The notes under the pieces: generated by a model
The model's input: the letters and a program-made list of their open reading frames with translations, nothing else
What the model was told of the DNA's origin: nothing
The model's database searches: none
In this document: in pieces, positions 15,279 through 23,803 of the stretch
Numbering within the stretch: the first letter of the stretch is position 1
Layout of the letters: every line of letters starts with the position of its first letter
Source: Saccharopolyspora oryzae
GTDB taxonomy: Bacteria > Actinomycetota > Actinomycetes > Mycobacteriales > Pseudonocardiaceae
DNA length: 35,759 nucleotides
NCBI RefSeq assembly: GCF_027853915.1
Contig: NZ_JAQGLA010000077.1
Location: 1 to 35,759, forward strand
Direction of reading: 5' to 3'
Made by a program: the position numbers and the translations under genes

Positions 15279-16181
15279 TCACTCCGAGGCTCGTCCCTTG
15301 CTCACCACACCGACGAGCCTACGACCCAGCCACACCGTCGGGAACGCCGCCGCCACCCCGAAGCCGACCGGCACCCCGGTCTGCCAGGCGGGCGCGCCCA
15401 GCGCGGTGGTCTGCGGGTCCGGATCGGCGATGCCCTGCCAGCGGGTCGGCGGCAGCACGATGAACTGCGCCTTGCCGATCACGTTGTCCACCGGCACGGC
15501 GCCGTTGAGACCGCCACCGCCCTGCACGCGGGAGTCGGCCGAGTCGTTGCGGTTGTCACCCATCACCCACAGGTGGCCCGGCGGGACGGTGACCTCCTTG
15601 AACTCCTCCTGGCCGACACCGCGGCCCGGCTCCCAGTACAGGTAGGGCTCGTTGAGCGGCTTGCCGTCGACCAGAACGCGGTTCTGCGCGTCGCAGCACT
15701 CCACCTTCTGGCCGCCCACGGCGATGACGCGCTTGACGAAGTCCTTCTCGTCCGGGGCGCCGAAGCCCAGCAGCGAGGCCGCGCCCTGGAAGAACCCGGC
15801 CACCGGGTTCGAGGGCTCCTCGGTGCGGAACTCGTTCTGCACCCACGGCTGCGGGCCGCGGAACACCACGACGTCGCCCGGCTTCGGGTCGCTGAACCGG
15901 TAGGTGATCTTGTCGACCAGCACCCGGTCGTTGTTGCAGCCGGTGCACCCGTGCAGGGTCTGCTCCATCGACTGCGACGGGATCACGTAGACCCGCGCGA
16001 TGAACGCCTGGATCAGAACCGTCAGCACCAGGGCGGTGACGATCAGAATCGGCAGCTCGCGCCAGAACGAGCCCTTCTTCTTGTTCTTGGGCTTGCGGCT
16101 GCGAGAGCCTTCCCCCGAGTCGTCCGGAGCACCGCTGTGGTGCTCGGCCTCGTGGGGCTCCTCCGCTGATCCGCTGCGCAT
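15279..16181 (-). CDS. lepB: Signal peptidase I
   Basis: 300 residues from ATG 16181 (AGGTGG eight bases upstream); a GTG at 16193 would add four residues. The enzyme removes Sec and Tat signal peptides outside the membrane. A Lys/Arg-rich cytoplasmic tail (about 26-40) is followed by one hydrophobic helix (about 43-62), then box B VIPSQSMEQTL with catalytic Ser71, box D KDFVKRVIAVGGQ with the general-base Lys150, and box E GDNRNDSADSR. A second hydrophobic stretch close to the C terminus (FGVAAAFPTVWLG region) could be a C-terminal anchor. It lies between rplS and rnhB, the normal actinobacterial order. Confidence 0.94.
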   Translation of the reverse strand: MRSGSAEEPHEAEHHSGAPDDSGEGSRSRKPKNKKKGSFWRELPILIVTALVLTVLIQAFIARVYVIPSQSMEQTLHGCTGCNNDRVLVDKITYRFSDPKPGDVVVFRGPQPWVQNEFRTEEPSNPVAGFFQGAASLLGFGAPDEKDFVKRVIAVGGQKVECCDAQNRVLVDGKPLNEPYLYWEPGRGVGQEEFKEVTVPPGHLWVMGDNRNDSADSRVQGGGGLNGAVPVDNVIGKAQFIVLPPTRWQGIADPDPQTTALGAPAWQTGVPVGFGVAAAFPTVWLGRRLVGVVSKGRASE

Positions 16182-16378
16182 GACGTCGGCCACCTGGCCA
16201 GGCTACTGGAACAGAAACAGGGGCCGTCGTGCTCCCCCGCTTCGGAGCGCCCGGAGAAGGCGCCATGACGTGCTCTTTTCCGGTACGTCCGAGTCGGGAA
16301 CCACGGCGTCCGCGGCTCGAATTCGTCACTGATCACCCGAACGTGCAACGCCGTGCGGCACCGGGAGCGCACAAAAGG

Positions 16379-16409
16379 AACAGCCCGGATGCAGGGCATC
16401 CGGGCTGTT
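16379..16409 (-). terminator. Intrinsic terminator after rplS
   Basis: Fourteen-base-pair perfect stem AACAGCCCGGATGC (16379-16392) with GCATCCGGGCTGTT (16396-16409) and a three-base loop, 18 bases after the rplS stop. On the minus strand it is followed by TTCCTTTTG, a usable T-rich tail. Confidence 0.85.
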
Positions 16410-16427
16410 CGCAGTACGTCCGTCCGA

Positions 16428-16784
16428 TCAGGAAGCGGCGGTCTCCCGCTTCTCCTTGATCTTCGCTGCCTTGCCGCGCAGCTCGCGCAGGTAGTACAGC
16501 TTCGCCCGCCGAACAGCACCGCGCGCCACGACCTCGATCTGCGCGATGTTCGGGGTGTGCACCGGGAAGGTCCGCTCCACACCGACACCGAAGGAAACCT
16601 TGCGCACGGTGAAGGTCTCCCGGATGCCATCGCCCTGCCGGCGGATGACCACGCCCTGGAAGACCTGAGTCCGCTCGCGCGAACCCTCGATGACGCGGAC
16701 GTGGACCTTCAGCGTGTCACCGGGCCGGAAGGCCGGGATGTCGGAACGCAGCGACTGGGCGTCCAACGCGTCCAGGGTGTTCAT
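16428..16784 (-). CDS. rplS: 50S ribosomal protein L19
   Basis: 118 residues from ATG 16784 (GAGGAC upstream); an upstream in-frame start at 16856 gives a nonconserved prefix. Conserved L19 blocks: FRPGDTLKVHVRVIEGSRERTQVFQGVVI, RETFTVRKVSFGVGVERTFPVHTP, IEVVARGAVRRAKLYYLRELRGKAAKIKEK. L19 lies at the 30S-50S interface. It follows trmD after 192 nt and is ended by a strong intrinsic terminator. Confidence 0.97.
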   Translation of the reverse strand: MNTLDALDAQSLRSDIPAFRPGDTLKVHVRVIEGSRERTQVFQGVVIRRQGDGIRETFTVRKVSFGVGVERTFPVHTPNIAQIEVVARGAVRRAKLYYLRELRGKAAKIKEKRETAAS

Positions 16785-16976
16785 CGGTGGTCCGTCCTCA
16801 TCCGTGTCGAAGGCAGCCCGTGTTCTCGCATGTCGATGACCCGATCTAACGGGCACCGCCTGACACGGGGTGAACTTGCTTTGTGCGCACGCCGAGCGAT
16901 CTCGCCCGGCTGCGTCAACCGTTCCAGTGTGCCAGATCCGCTTTCCGGGGTCTCAACCGACCCCACCGACGCGGGG

Positions 16977-17768
16977 TCAGCGAGATGCTTCTCCGGCATT
17001 CCGGGACTCGTCGGAGTGTTCCGACTCCTGCAGCTTATCGAGTTGCGCTCGGTCCCTCTTATCCAGGGCCCCCTCCGGCAGCTCTGCCAGCAGTTCCGGG
17101 CGCCTGCGGTAGGTGCGTTCGAGGGCCTGGTCCCGCCGCCAGCGGTCGATCGCGGCGTGGTTCCCGGACCGCAGCACGTCCGGCACGGCGCGCCCGCGCC
17201 AGACCTCGGGGCGGGTGTAGCAGGGCCCTTCCAGCAGGCCGTCGGAGAAGGAGTCCTGCTCCGCCGACAGCGGGTTGCCCAGCACCCCCGGCAGCAGGCG
17301 CGCCACGGCCTCGATCATCACCAGCGCGGCGACCTCACCGCCGACCAGCACGTAGTCGCCGATGGAGACCTCCTCCACCGGCATCCGGGTGGCCGCGTCG
17401 TCGATCACCCGCTGGTCGATGCCCTCGTACCGGCCGCAGGCGAACACCAAGCGCTGCTCGGAGGACCAGCGGATCGCGGTGGCCTGGTCGAACGGCCGCC
17501 CGGCCGGCGTCGGCACGACCAGCCGCGGCATCGGCTCCTCGGTCCCGCAAACGGCGTCCAGGGCTTCACCCCAGACCTGGGGCTTCATCACCATGCCGGG
17601 GCCGCCGCCGTACGGGCTGTCGTCCACCGCGCGGTGCACGTCGTGCGTCCAGTCGCGCAGGTCGTGCACGCCTACGGCGATCCGGTCGCGCTCGATGGCC
17701 TTGCCCAGCAAGGCCTCCCGCAGCGGGTTGAGGTAGTCGGGGAAGATCGTGATGACGTCGATGCGCAT
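16977..17768 (-). CDS. trmD: tRNA (guanine-37-N1)-methyltransferase
   Basis: 263 residues. TrmD makes m1G37 beside the anticodon to stop +1 frameshifting and uses a deep trefoil knot to bind SAM. Seen: MRIDVITIFPDYL, DDSPYGGGPGMVMKP, the knot region LVFACGRYEGIDQRV, EVSIGDYVLVGGEVAALVMIEA and the RPEVWRGRAVPDVLRSGNH block. The C-terminal 30 residues are charged and variable. ATG 17768 has GAGGGC at good spacing. A hairpin with a following T run lies directly between rimM and this start, so its expression may be attenuated relative to rpsP-rimM. Confidence 0.96.
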   Translation of the reverse strand: MRIDVITIFPDYLNPLREALLGKAIERDRIAVGVHDLRDWTHDVHRAVDDSPYGGGPGMVMKPQVWGEALDAVCGTEEPMPRLVVPTPAGRPFDQATAIRWSSEQRLVFACGRYEGIDQRVIDDAATRMPVEEVSIGDYVLVGGEVAALVMIEAVARLLPGVLGNPLSAEQDSFSDGLLEGPCYTRPEVWRGRAVPDVLRSGNHAAIDRWRRDQALERTYRRRPELLAELPEGALDKRDRAQLDKLQESEHSDESRNAGEASR

Positions 17769-17789
17769 GGTGCCCTCGAAAAACGGAAA

Positions 17790-17813
17790 CGCCCCCGCCG
17801 AACGGCGAGGGCG
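17790..17813 (-). terminator. Intra-operon hairpin between rimM and trmD
   Basis: On the minus strand CGCCCTCGCC pairs with GGCGGGGGCG (one T-G pair) across a GTTC loop, and is followed by TTTCCG and then five T. It starts 16 bases after the rimM stop, and its T run abuts the trmD ribosome site. Shape fits an intrinsic terminator or attenuator within an otherwise co-directional cluster. Confidence 0.65.
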
Positions 17814-17829
17814 GAATCTTCAGCTGCGA

Positions 17830-18366
17830 TTATTCGTCGAGCAGGCCTTCGGGCGGGTCGATGACCAGCTTCCCGGCGGCCAGGTCGATCTCGGGCACGA
17901 TCTCGGCCACGAACGGCACCAGGACCTCGCGGTCGTCGGCCGTCCGCAGGGCCAGCAGCTCGCCCGCGGGTGTGTGGACGACATCGCTCACCTCGCCGAC
18001 CTCTTCCCCGGAGACCTGGACGGCCCGCAGTCCGACCAGCTCGTGGTCGTGGAACTCGTCCGGGTCATCGGTGGGTTCGAGGACGTCCGCGGTGACGGTC
18101 AGCGTCACGCCGCGCAGGTCCTCGGCGGCCTCGCGGCCGTCGACGCCCTCCGCGCGCAGCAGCAGCCGCCCGGCGTGCGGCCGGGCGGCTGCCACGGTGA
18201 GGTTCTGCCCGCGGCCCTTGCCGCGGCGCTGGGTCCCGAGCACCGAACCGGGTGCGAACCGCAGCTCGGGGCTGTCGGTGAGCACCTCGACGACGAGCTC
18301 TCCCCGCACACCGTGCGGTCGGACGATGCGCCCCACGGCGAGGGTCTCCTGCTCGGGATCAGCCAT
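17830..18366 (-). CDS. rimM: 16S rRNA processing protein RimM
   Basis: 178 residues. RimM assists maturation of the 30S head and binds S19. The N-terminal RimM barrel (about 8-90) opens with LAVGRIVRPHGVRGELVVEVLTD. The PRC-barrel-like C-terminal domain (about 100-175) has DHELVGLRAV, GEVSDVVHTPAGELLAL and EVLVPFVAEIVPEIDLAAGKLVIDPPEGL. It starts five bases after the KH-protein stop without a strong ribosome site of its own, so coupling is likely. Confidence 0.95.
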   Translation of the reverse strand: MADPEQETLAVGRIVRPHGVRGELVVEVLTDSPELRFAPGSVLGTQRRGKGRGQNLTVAAARPHAGRLLLRAEGVDGREAAEDLRGVTLTVTADVLEPTDDPDEFHDHELVGLRAVQVSGEEVGEVSDVVHTPAGELLALRTADDREVLVPFVAEIVPEIDLAAGKLVIDPPEGLLDE

Positions 18367-18371
18367 GGCGC

Positions 18372-18611
18372 TCAGCGGTCGGTGTCGACCACGTCGACCC
18401 GGATGCCGCGGCCACCGATGCCGGACATCACGGTCCGCAGGGCGGTCGCGGTGCGACCGCTGCGGCCGATGACCTTGCCCAGGTCGTCGGGGTTCACGTG
18501 CACCTCGAGGGTGCGACCGCGCCGGGTCGTGAGCAGCTGAACGCGGACATCGTCGGGGTTGTCGACGATGCCGCGCACCAGGTGTTCAAGCGCGTCCGCG
18601 AGGACCGTCAC
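18372..18611 (-). CDS. khpA: KH-domain RNA-binding protein KhpA type
   Basis: 79 residues, one KH domain. The GxxG loop is GRSG (49-52) within DDLGKVIGRSGRTATALR. Proteins of this small KH family lie between rpsP and rimM in most Gram-positive genomes; KhpA with KhpB binds RNA and affects cell elongation in streptococci, whereas in actinobacteria the role is not settled. The GTG start overlaps the rpsP stop by four bases (GTGA). Confidence 0.93.
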   Translation of the reverse strand: MTVLADALEHLVRGIVDNPDDVRVQLLTTRRGRTLEVHVNPDDLGKVIGRSGRTATALRTVMSGIGGRGIRVDVVDTDR

Positions 18612-19045
18612 GCCTGACCTTCCTCGGACTTCTCCTCGGCCTTGTCCTCGGCCTTCTTGCCACCCTTCTTCTTCGGGGTGGTGGCCTCGACGGTGGGCTC
18701 CTCGCCGGCGGCGGCCAGCGCGGCCTCGAACAGCTCCTGCTTGCTCGGCTTCGGCTCGGCGGTCTTCAGCCGACCCTCGGCACCCGGCAGGCCCTTGAAC
18801 TTCTGCCAGTCGCCGGTGATCTCCAGGATGTTCTGCACCGGCTCGGTCGGCTGCGCCCCGACACCCAGCCAGTACTGCACCCGCTCCGAGTCGACGACGA
18901 TGCCGCTCGGGTTCTCCTTCGGGTGGTACTGGCCGATCGTCTCGATGGCCCGGCCGTTGCGGCGGGTGCGGGCGTCGGCGACGACGATGCGGTAGTGCGG
19001 CTCGCGGATCTTACCGATCCGGGCAAGCTTGATCTTCACAGCCAC
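18608..19045 (-). CDS. rpsP: 30S ribosomal protein S16
   Basis: 145 residues, starting at GTG 19045 behind GAGGAGC. The S16 core is in the first 80-85 residues (MAVKIKLARIGKIREPHYRI, VVADARTRRNGRAIETIG, YHPKENP, WLGVGAQPTEPV). The last 60 residues form an Ala/Glu/Lys-rich low-complexity tail (TTPKKKGGKKAEDKAEEKSEEG), longer than in E. coli (82 residues total) but typical of actinobacteria. It begins the rpsP-khpA-rimM-trmD-rplS cluster. The leader holds a small hairpin, GTGCTC 19075-19080 with GAGCAC 19085-19090. Confidence 0.96.
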   Translation of the reverse strand: MAVKIKLARIGKIREPHYRIVVADARTRRNGRAIETIGQYHPKENPSGIVVDSERVQYWLGVGAQPTEPVQNILEITGDWQKFKGLPGAEGRLKTAEPKPSKQELFEAALAAAGEEPTVEATTPKKKGGKKAEDKAEEKSEEGQA

Positions 19046-19268
19046 GGGTGCTGGTGCTCCTCAGACTCTCGTTCGTGCTCCGGTGAGCACGCCGAACCAC
19101 GTGGGGTGGCGATTCGGAATGCTCGTAGGTCAAATGGCCACAAGCGGTGAGAGGGACCCCTCGCGGCGAACAGCTAACCATTCTGCCAGATCCGCAGCCT
19201 CCAGCAGTCCCGGGGTGGTCCGGAAGTAAACGATCTCGTTCTGCCCTGCCGGATCCGAGCCCGGCCGG

Positions 19269-20006
19269 TCAGGCGGGGAGGAGGCCGAGGGAGACGAGCA
19301 GCAGGCCGAGGGCCGGGAGGAAGTTGTTCACCTGGTGGGCGACCACGCTGGCGGTCAGGCGGCCGGTGACCATGCGGGCCACGCCGATCGGGATCGCGAT
19401 CACCAGCAGCAGCGCCGTGCGCTGGGGTTCCAGGTGCCCGATCGCGAAGACCGCGGTGCTGAGCAGGAACACGTTCAGCTGGCTCCAGCGCATCCGCTCC
19501 ATGGCGCCCCAGAGCAGACCGCGGTAGAGCAGCTCCTCGCACAGCGGCGCGATCAGCCAGATGTGCAGGAACACCACCACCGCGGCGATCGGGGGCAGCT
19601 CCACCCCGTCGAGCACGCTGCTGACCGTCGAGTGGGCGTTGTCCTGCCCCACCCACTTCGCCCACAGCATGGTCGCGATGGTCGTGGTGACCAGGCCGAT
19701 GCCGCCGATGAGCAGGCCGGTGGTGACGTCCGACCAGCGCCACTCCAGACCGAAGTCCAGCCGCGGGCCGTTGCCGCGCACCACCGTGATCAGGACCGCC
19801 AGCGCCCCGGCGATCACCGTGGGCAGCACCAGCATGATCACCAGCGTCAGGGCGTCCGGGCTGCCGAGCGCGGCGGCCAGCACCACCGACACCAGCACGA
19901 AGACCACCTGCGTGAGGACGAACGCGCCGAACCCCCACCGGTGGGTGCGGGCGGGTGCGCGTTCCGGTGCGTCCTCGGCTGGTTCTGGCTGTTGCGTTTC
20001 GTTCAC
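19269..20006 (-). CDS. CPBP/CAAX-type intramembrane metalloprotease (first of a pair)
   Basis: 245 residues from GTG 20006, behind a GGAGG site. After an acidic, Pro-rich N-terminal tail about seven hydrophobic segments are visible. The Abi/CPBP motifs are present: Glu-Glu-x-x-Tyr-Arg-Gly (CEELLYRGLLWG), FAIGHL with the second His, and HQVNNFLPALG for the third motif. The family includes prenyl-protein endopeptidases, bacteriocin self-immunity proteins and membrane regulators; the substrate here is unknown. A near paralogue lies directly upstream on the same strand at 20116-20940. Confidence 0.88.
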   Translation of the reverse strand: MNETQQPEPAEDAPERAPARTHRWGFGAFVLTQVVFVLVSVVLAAALGSPDALTLVIMLVLPTVIAGALAVLITVVRGNGPRLDFGLEWRWSDVTTGLLIGGIGLVTTTIATMLWAKWVGQDNAHSTVSSVLDGVELPPIAAVVVFLHIWLIAPLCEELLYRGLLWGAMERMRWSQLNVFLLSTAVFAIGHLEPQRTALLLVIAIPIGVARMVTGRLTASVVAHQVNNFLPALGLLLVSLGLLPA

Positions 20007-20115
20007 GGGCGCCTCCGTGGTGCCGATCGGCGGCGTGGCGAGCCCGTGGCTGATCGCTCGCGGGCACCGGCGAGCCGCCAGGTTACCGCTATCGGCGCCT
20101 TGCGCGGCAGCGATT

Positions 20116-20940
20116 TCACCTGGCCACGGCGAACAGCAGGAGTGCGGGCAGGAAATTGTTCGTGGCGTGGGCGATCATGCTGGTCGCCACCCGACCGGTG
20201 ATCATCCGCGCCGCGCCGATCGCGAGACCGCCGACGAACAGCACCGGCGTGCGCCACACCTCCTGGTGGATGAGCGCGAAGATCAGCGCGGTCAGGACCA
20301 GGATCGCGTAGCGCGGCAGGCGGTAGTGCTCCAGCGCGCCCCACAGCGCGCCGCGCATCAGCAGCTCCTCGGTCAGCGGCGCGCCGAGGAAGGCGAACAG
20401 CGCGAACAGGAAGAGCCAGATCGTGCGCTCCCCCTGCATCAGCCGGGTGAGATCGGTCTCCGGCGGCGGGCCGGAGACGGCGATGATCACCAAGGTCAGC
20501 AGCCAGGACCCGATCAGGGCGGCGAACCCGCAGGCCACGCCCACCTTGAAGTCTCGCTTCTTGGGCACGATGCCGAAGTCCGAGCGCAGGCCGCGGCCGC
20601 GCCACCAGGAGAACACCGCGGGCACCAGGCCGAGCAGGACGTTCGGGGCGAAGGCGAGCAGCAGCAGCGGACCGGTGTTGGGCGGGGTCGTCGGGTCGAA
20701 GCCGCCGTGCCGCTCCGGCCGGACCGCGGTGAGGACCAGCACGCACAGGTAGTAGCCGCCGTAGCCGATGAAGAACGCGGCCAGGCCCCACGCCAGCGAG
20801 CCGCGGCGCGCGGCCTCCAACTGGGCCTCCCAGTACGTCGGGTGCAGGTCCTGGTCGACGCCGTCCTCCGCCGGAGGCGTCGGTTGCGCGAGCGGGTCCT
20901 GCCCGTTCTCCGGCGGTTTCCGTTCCGGCTGGTCCCCCAC
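20116..20940 (-). CDS. CPBP/CAAX-type intramembrane metalloprotease (second of a pair)
   Basis: 274 residues from GTG 20940, chosen for the GAGGGGAG just upstream; the frame is open 19 codons further to 20997. A Pro-rich cytoplasmic N-terminal tail (about 50 residues) precedes about seven hydrophobic segments. Motifs: Glu-Glu-x-x-x-Arg-Gly (TEELLMRGALWG; Met replaces Tyr), FALIHQ, and AHATNNFLPALL. It ends with the same NNFLPAL pattern as its downstream neighbour, so the two probably arose by duplication, but their N-terminal halves differ strongly. Function and target unknown. Confidence 0.87.
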   Translation of the reverse strand: MGDQPERKPPENGQDPLAQPTPPAEDGVDQDLHPTYWEAQLEAARRGSLAWGLAAFFIGYGGYYLCVLVLTAVRPERHGGFDPTTPPNTGPLLLLAFAPNVLLGLVPAVFSWWRGRGLRSDFGIVPKKRDFKVGVACGFAALIGSWLLTLVIIAVSGPPPETDLTRLMQGERTIWLFLFALFAFLGAPLTEELLMRGALWGALEHYRLPRYAILVLTALIFALIHQEVWRTPVLFVGGLAIGAARMITGRVATSMIAHATNNFLPALLLFAVAR

Positions 20941-21030
20941 TGCGCGCTCCCCTCGACGCCTCAACCCTAAGCGCTCGAAGAGTTCGACGCCGATCAACCA
21001 CCCGGCCCTGACCTGGTGGTTCGAAGATCG

Positions 21031-22107
21031 TCAGGCGCCGACGACGTTGCCGCGGAGAACGATGCGGACGGGGTTGCGGAGCTCGGTGAGGTCCTTGCGG
21101 GGGTCGGCGGCGTAGCAGACCAGGTCCGCCGGGGCGCCGTGCTCCAGGCCGGACCAGCCCAGCCACTGGCGGGCCTCCCACGACGCCGCGCCGATGGCCT
21201 GCTCGGTGGACATGCCGACCCGGTTCAGCGCGATGACCTCCTCGGCCAGCACGCCGTGCGCGATGCCGCCGCCCGCGTCGGTTCCCGCGTAGACCGGGAT
21301 GCCCGCCTCGATCGCCTTGGCCACCGTCCGGTCGGCCCGCTCGTACAGCTCGGTCATGTGCGAGGCGTAGGTCGGGTACTTGGTGGCCGCCGCCGCGAAG
21401 GACGGGAAGTTCTCGATGTTGATCAGCGTGGGGACCAGCGCGGTGCCGCGCCGGGCCATCAGCTCGATCGTCTCGTCGGTGAGACCGGTGCCGTGCTCGA
21501 TGCAGTCGATCCCGGCCTCGATCAGCCCCGGCAGCGCGTCCTCGCCGAAGACGTGCGCGGTGACGCGGGCGCCCAGCCGGTGCGCGGTCGCGATCGCCTC
21601 GCGCAGCACCTCGTCGCTCCACAGCGGAGCCAGGTCGCCCACCGAGCGGTCGATCCAGTCCCCGACCAGCTTGATCCAGCCGTCGCCGTAGGCCACCTGC
21701 TCGGCGACCGCGGCCGGCAGCTGCTCCTCGTGGTCGAGCTGGTCGGCCAGGTACGGGATGTAGCGCTTCGGGCGGGCCAGGTGGCGGCCGGCGCGGATGA
21801 TGCGCGGCAGGTCCTCGCGCTCCTGCAGCGGCCGGGTGTCGATGGGCGAGCCGCAGTCGCGGACCAGCAGGGTGCCCGCGTCGCGGTCGAGCTCGGCCTG
21901 TGCGACCGCGTCGTCCAGCTCCACCGGGCCTTCCGGTCCGATGCCAATGTGGCAGTGCGCGTCGACCAGGCCGGGCAGCACGAAACCGCCGTCGAAGACG
22001 GTTTCGGCGCCCGGCACCGGGTCGAGGCTGACGCGCCCGTCGCGAACCCAGAGGTCGCGGTGCTCCCCGTCGGGGAGGACCACTCCGCGCAGGTGCAGCG
22101 CGGTCAC
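21031..22107 (-). CDS. Amidohydrolase superfamily metal-dependent hydrolase
   Basis: 358 residues. Metal-ligand motifs are in the usual order: His51-x-His53 (GLVDAHCHIG), Lys in WIKLVGDW, His in ARVTAHVFG, His in DCIEHGTG, and Asp in VYAGTDAGGG. This is the imidazolonepropionase-like branch (Amidohydro_1) that includes prolidase-like and deaminase-like enzymes; the substrate cannot be read. The N- and C-terminal strands (LHLRGVVLPDG ... ADLVCYAADPRKDL) form the composite beta domain. The GTG start overlaps the ffh stop by four bases (GTGA), so it is translationally coupled to an SRP gene, apparently without a functional link. Confidence 0.88.
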   Translation of the reverse strand: MTALHLRGVVLPDGEHRDLWVRDGRVSLDPVPGAETVFDGGFVLPGLVDAHCHIGIGPEGPVELDDAVAQAELDRDAGTLLVRDCGSPIDTRPLQEREDLPRIIRAGRHLARPKRYIPYLADQLDHEEQLPAAVAEQVAYGDGWIKLVGDWIDRSVGDLAPLWSDEVLREAIATAHRLGARVTAHVFGEDALPGLIEAGIDCIEHGTGLTDETIELMARRGTALVPTLINIENFPSFAAAATKYPTYASHMTELYERADRTVAKAIEAGIPVYAGTDAGGGIAHGVLAEEVIALNRVGMSTEQAIGAASWEARQWLGWSGLEHGAPADLVCYAADPRKDLTELRNPVRIVLRGNVVGA

Positions 22108-23657
22108 TTCTTCTTGCCGTTTCCGAAGTTCAGCTTGGACGGGTCGAAGCCGGCGGGCAGCTCGTTCATGCCGCCCTCCAGCTTGGACAGGTCCGGGCCG
22201 CCGGGGGGCATGCCGGGCATACCGCCGGGCGGCATGGCCGGGAAGCCGCCGGGCAGGCCGCGCATGCCCTTCGGCTGCGTCGGGCCCTTGCCCTTCTTGC
22301 CCTTCTTCCCCTTCTTGCCCTTGCGGTTCTTGCTGCCCCCGCCACCGCCGAAGCCGAACCCGCCGGCCATCTGCTGCATCATCTTGCGGGCTTCGAAGAA
22401 CCGGCTGACCAGGTCGTTGATGTCGCTGACCGTCACGCCGGAACCGCGGGCGATGCGCTGGCGCCGGGAGGCGTTGATGATCTTCGGGTCGGCCCGCTCG
22501 GCGGGCGTCATGCCGCGGATGATCGCCTGGATGCGGTCCAGGTGCTTCTCGTCGAAGTTGGCCAGCTGGTCCTTCATCTGACCGGCGCCCGGCAGCATGC
22601 CCAGCAGGTTCTGCAGCGGGCCCATCCGGCGCACCGCCTGCATCTGCTCGAGGAAGTCCTCCAGGGTCAGCTGGCCGGTGCCGAGCTTCTCCGCGGCCTT
22701 CTCCGCCTGCTCCTGGTCGAAGGCCTGCTCGGCCTGCTCGATCAGGGTGAGCATGTCGCCCATGCCCAGGATCCGGTTGGCCATCCGGTCCGGGTGGAAG
22801 AGGTCGAAGTCCTCCAGCTTCTCACCGCTGGAGGCGAACATGATCGGCTGACCGGTGATCTCGCGGACCGACAGCGCGGCACCACCGCGGGCGTCGCCGT
22901 CGAGCTTGGTCAGCACCACGCCGGAGAAGCCGACGCCGTCGCGGAAGGCCTCGGCGGTGTTGACCGCGTCCTGACCGATCATCGCGTCGAGGACGAACAG
23001 GACCTCGTCCGGGGTGATCGCATCCCGGATGTCGGCGGCCTGCTTCATCATCTCCTCGTCGACGCCCAGCCGGCCGGCGGTGTCGACGATGACGACGTCG
23101 TGCTGGGCCCGGCGGGCCTCGTCGATGCTGCGGCGGGAGACCTCGACCGGGTCGCCGACGCCGTTGCCCGGCTCGGGCGCGAACACCGGCACCCCGGCGC
23201 GCTCACCGACGACCTGGAGCTGGTTCACCGCGTTCGGGCGCTGCAGGTCGCAGGCCACCAGCATCGGCGTGTGGCCCTGCCCGAACAGCCACTTGGCGAG
23301 CTTGCCCGCCAGCGTCGTCTTACCGGCACCCTGCAGACCCGCCAGCATGATCACCGTCGGCGGGGTCTTGGCGAACTCCAGCCGCCGGGTCTCGCCGCCG
23401 AGGACGGTGACCAGTTCCTCGTTGACGATCTTGATGACCTGCTGGGCCGGGTTGAGGGCCTGGGAGACCTCGGCGCCCTTGGCCCGCTCCTTGACACCCT
23501 TGATGAAGCTGCGCACCACGGGAAGCGCCACGTCTGCTTCGAGCAGGGCGATGCGGATCTCCCGCGCGGTGGCGTCGATGTCCGCGTCGGACAGCCGCCC
23601 CTTGCCGCGCAGGTTCGTCAGGACCGAGGTGAGCCGGTCGGAAAGAGTGTCGAACAC
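22104..23657 (-). CDS. ffh: Signal recognition particle protein Ffh (SRP54)
   Basis: 517 residues. Ffh binds the SRP RNA and signal sequences and docks with FtsY. N domain about 1-85; G domain with GLQGAGKTTLAGKLA (G1), VACDLQRPNAVNQL, DTAGRLG (G3), TKLDGDARGGAALS (G4) and SSGEKLEDFD; M domain from about 320 (LTLEDFLEQMQAVRRMGPLQNLLGMLPG ... INASRRQRIARGSGV), Met-rich. The last 75 residues are unusual: a glycine run, a Lys-Gly-Lys-Lys stretch, and a Met-Pro-Gly-rich segment ending in LNFGNGKKK. Such tails occur in actinobacteria and may add membrane or RNA affinity (inference). Confidence 0.97.
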   Translation of the reverse strand: MFDTLSDRLTSVLTNLRGKGRLSDADIDATAREIRIALLEADVALPVVRSFIKGVKERAKGAEVSQALNPAQQVIKIVNEELVTVLGGETRRLEFAKTPPTVIMLAGLQGAGKTTLAGKLAKWLFGQGHTPMLVACDLQRPNAVNQLQVVGERAGVPVFAPEPGNGVGDPVEVSRRSIDEARRAQHDVVIVDTAGRLGVDEEMMKQAADIRDAITPDEVLFVLDAMIGQDAVNTAEAFRDGVGFSGVVLTKLDGDARGGAALSVREITGQPIMFASSGEKLEDFDLFHPDRMANRILGMGDMLTLIEQAEQAFDQEQAEKAAEKLGTGQLTLEDFLEQMQAVRRMGPLQNLLGMLPGAGQMKDQLANFDEKHLDRIQAIIRGMTPAERADPKIINASRRQRIARGSGVTVSDINDLVSRFFEARKMMQQMAGGFGFGGGGGSKNRKGKKGKKGKKGKGPTQPKGMRGLPGGFPAMPPGGMPGMPPGGPDLSKLEGGMNELPAGFDPSKLNFGNGKKK

Positions 23658-23757
23658 GGGTTCACGGGCTCCAGAGTCGATGGATTACCTATGCGAGGGT
23701 AACTGCCCCCGCCCGGGGTCCGGTGCGGGCTGGGCAGCGCAATCGCGGAAATGGCGC

Positions 23758-23789
23758 AACCCCGGGCGGCGGGACGGCCACCCGGGGTT
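23758..23789 (-). terminator. Hairpin after the DEAD-box helicase gene
   Basis: AACCCCGGG 23758-23766 pairs with CCCGGGGTT 23781-23789, a nine-base perfect stem with a GC-rich 14-base loop that can pair further. It begins 15 bases after the helicase stop on the minus strand. No good T tract. Confidence 0.6.
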
Positions 23790-23803
23790 CACCGGACATC
23801 ACT

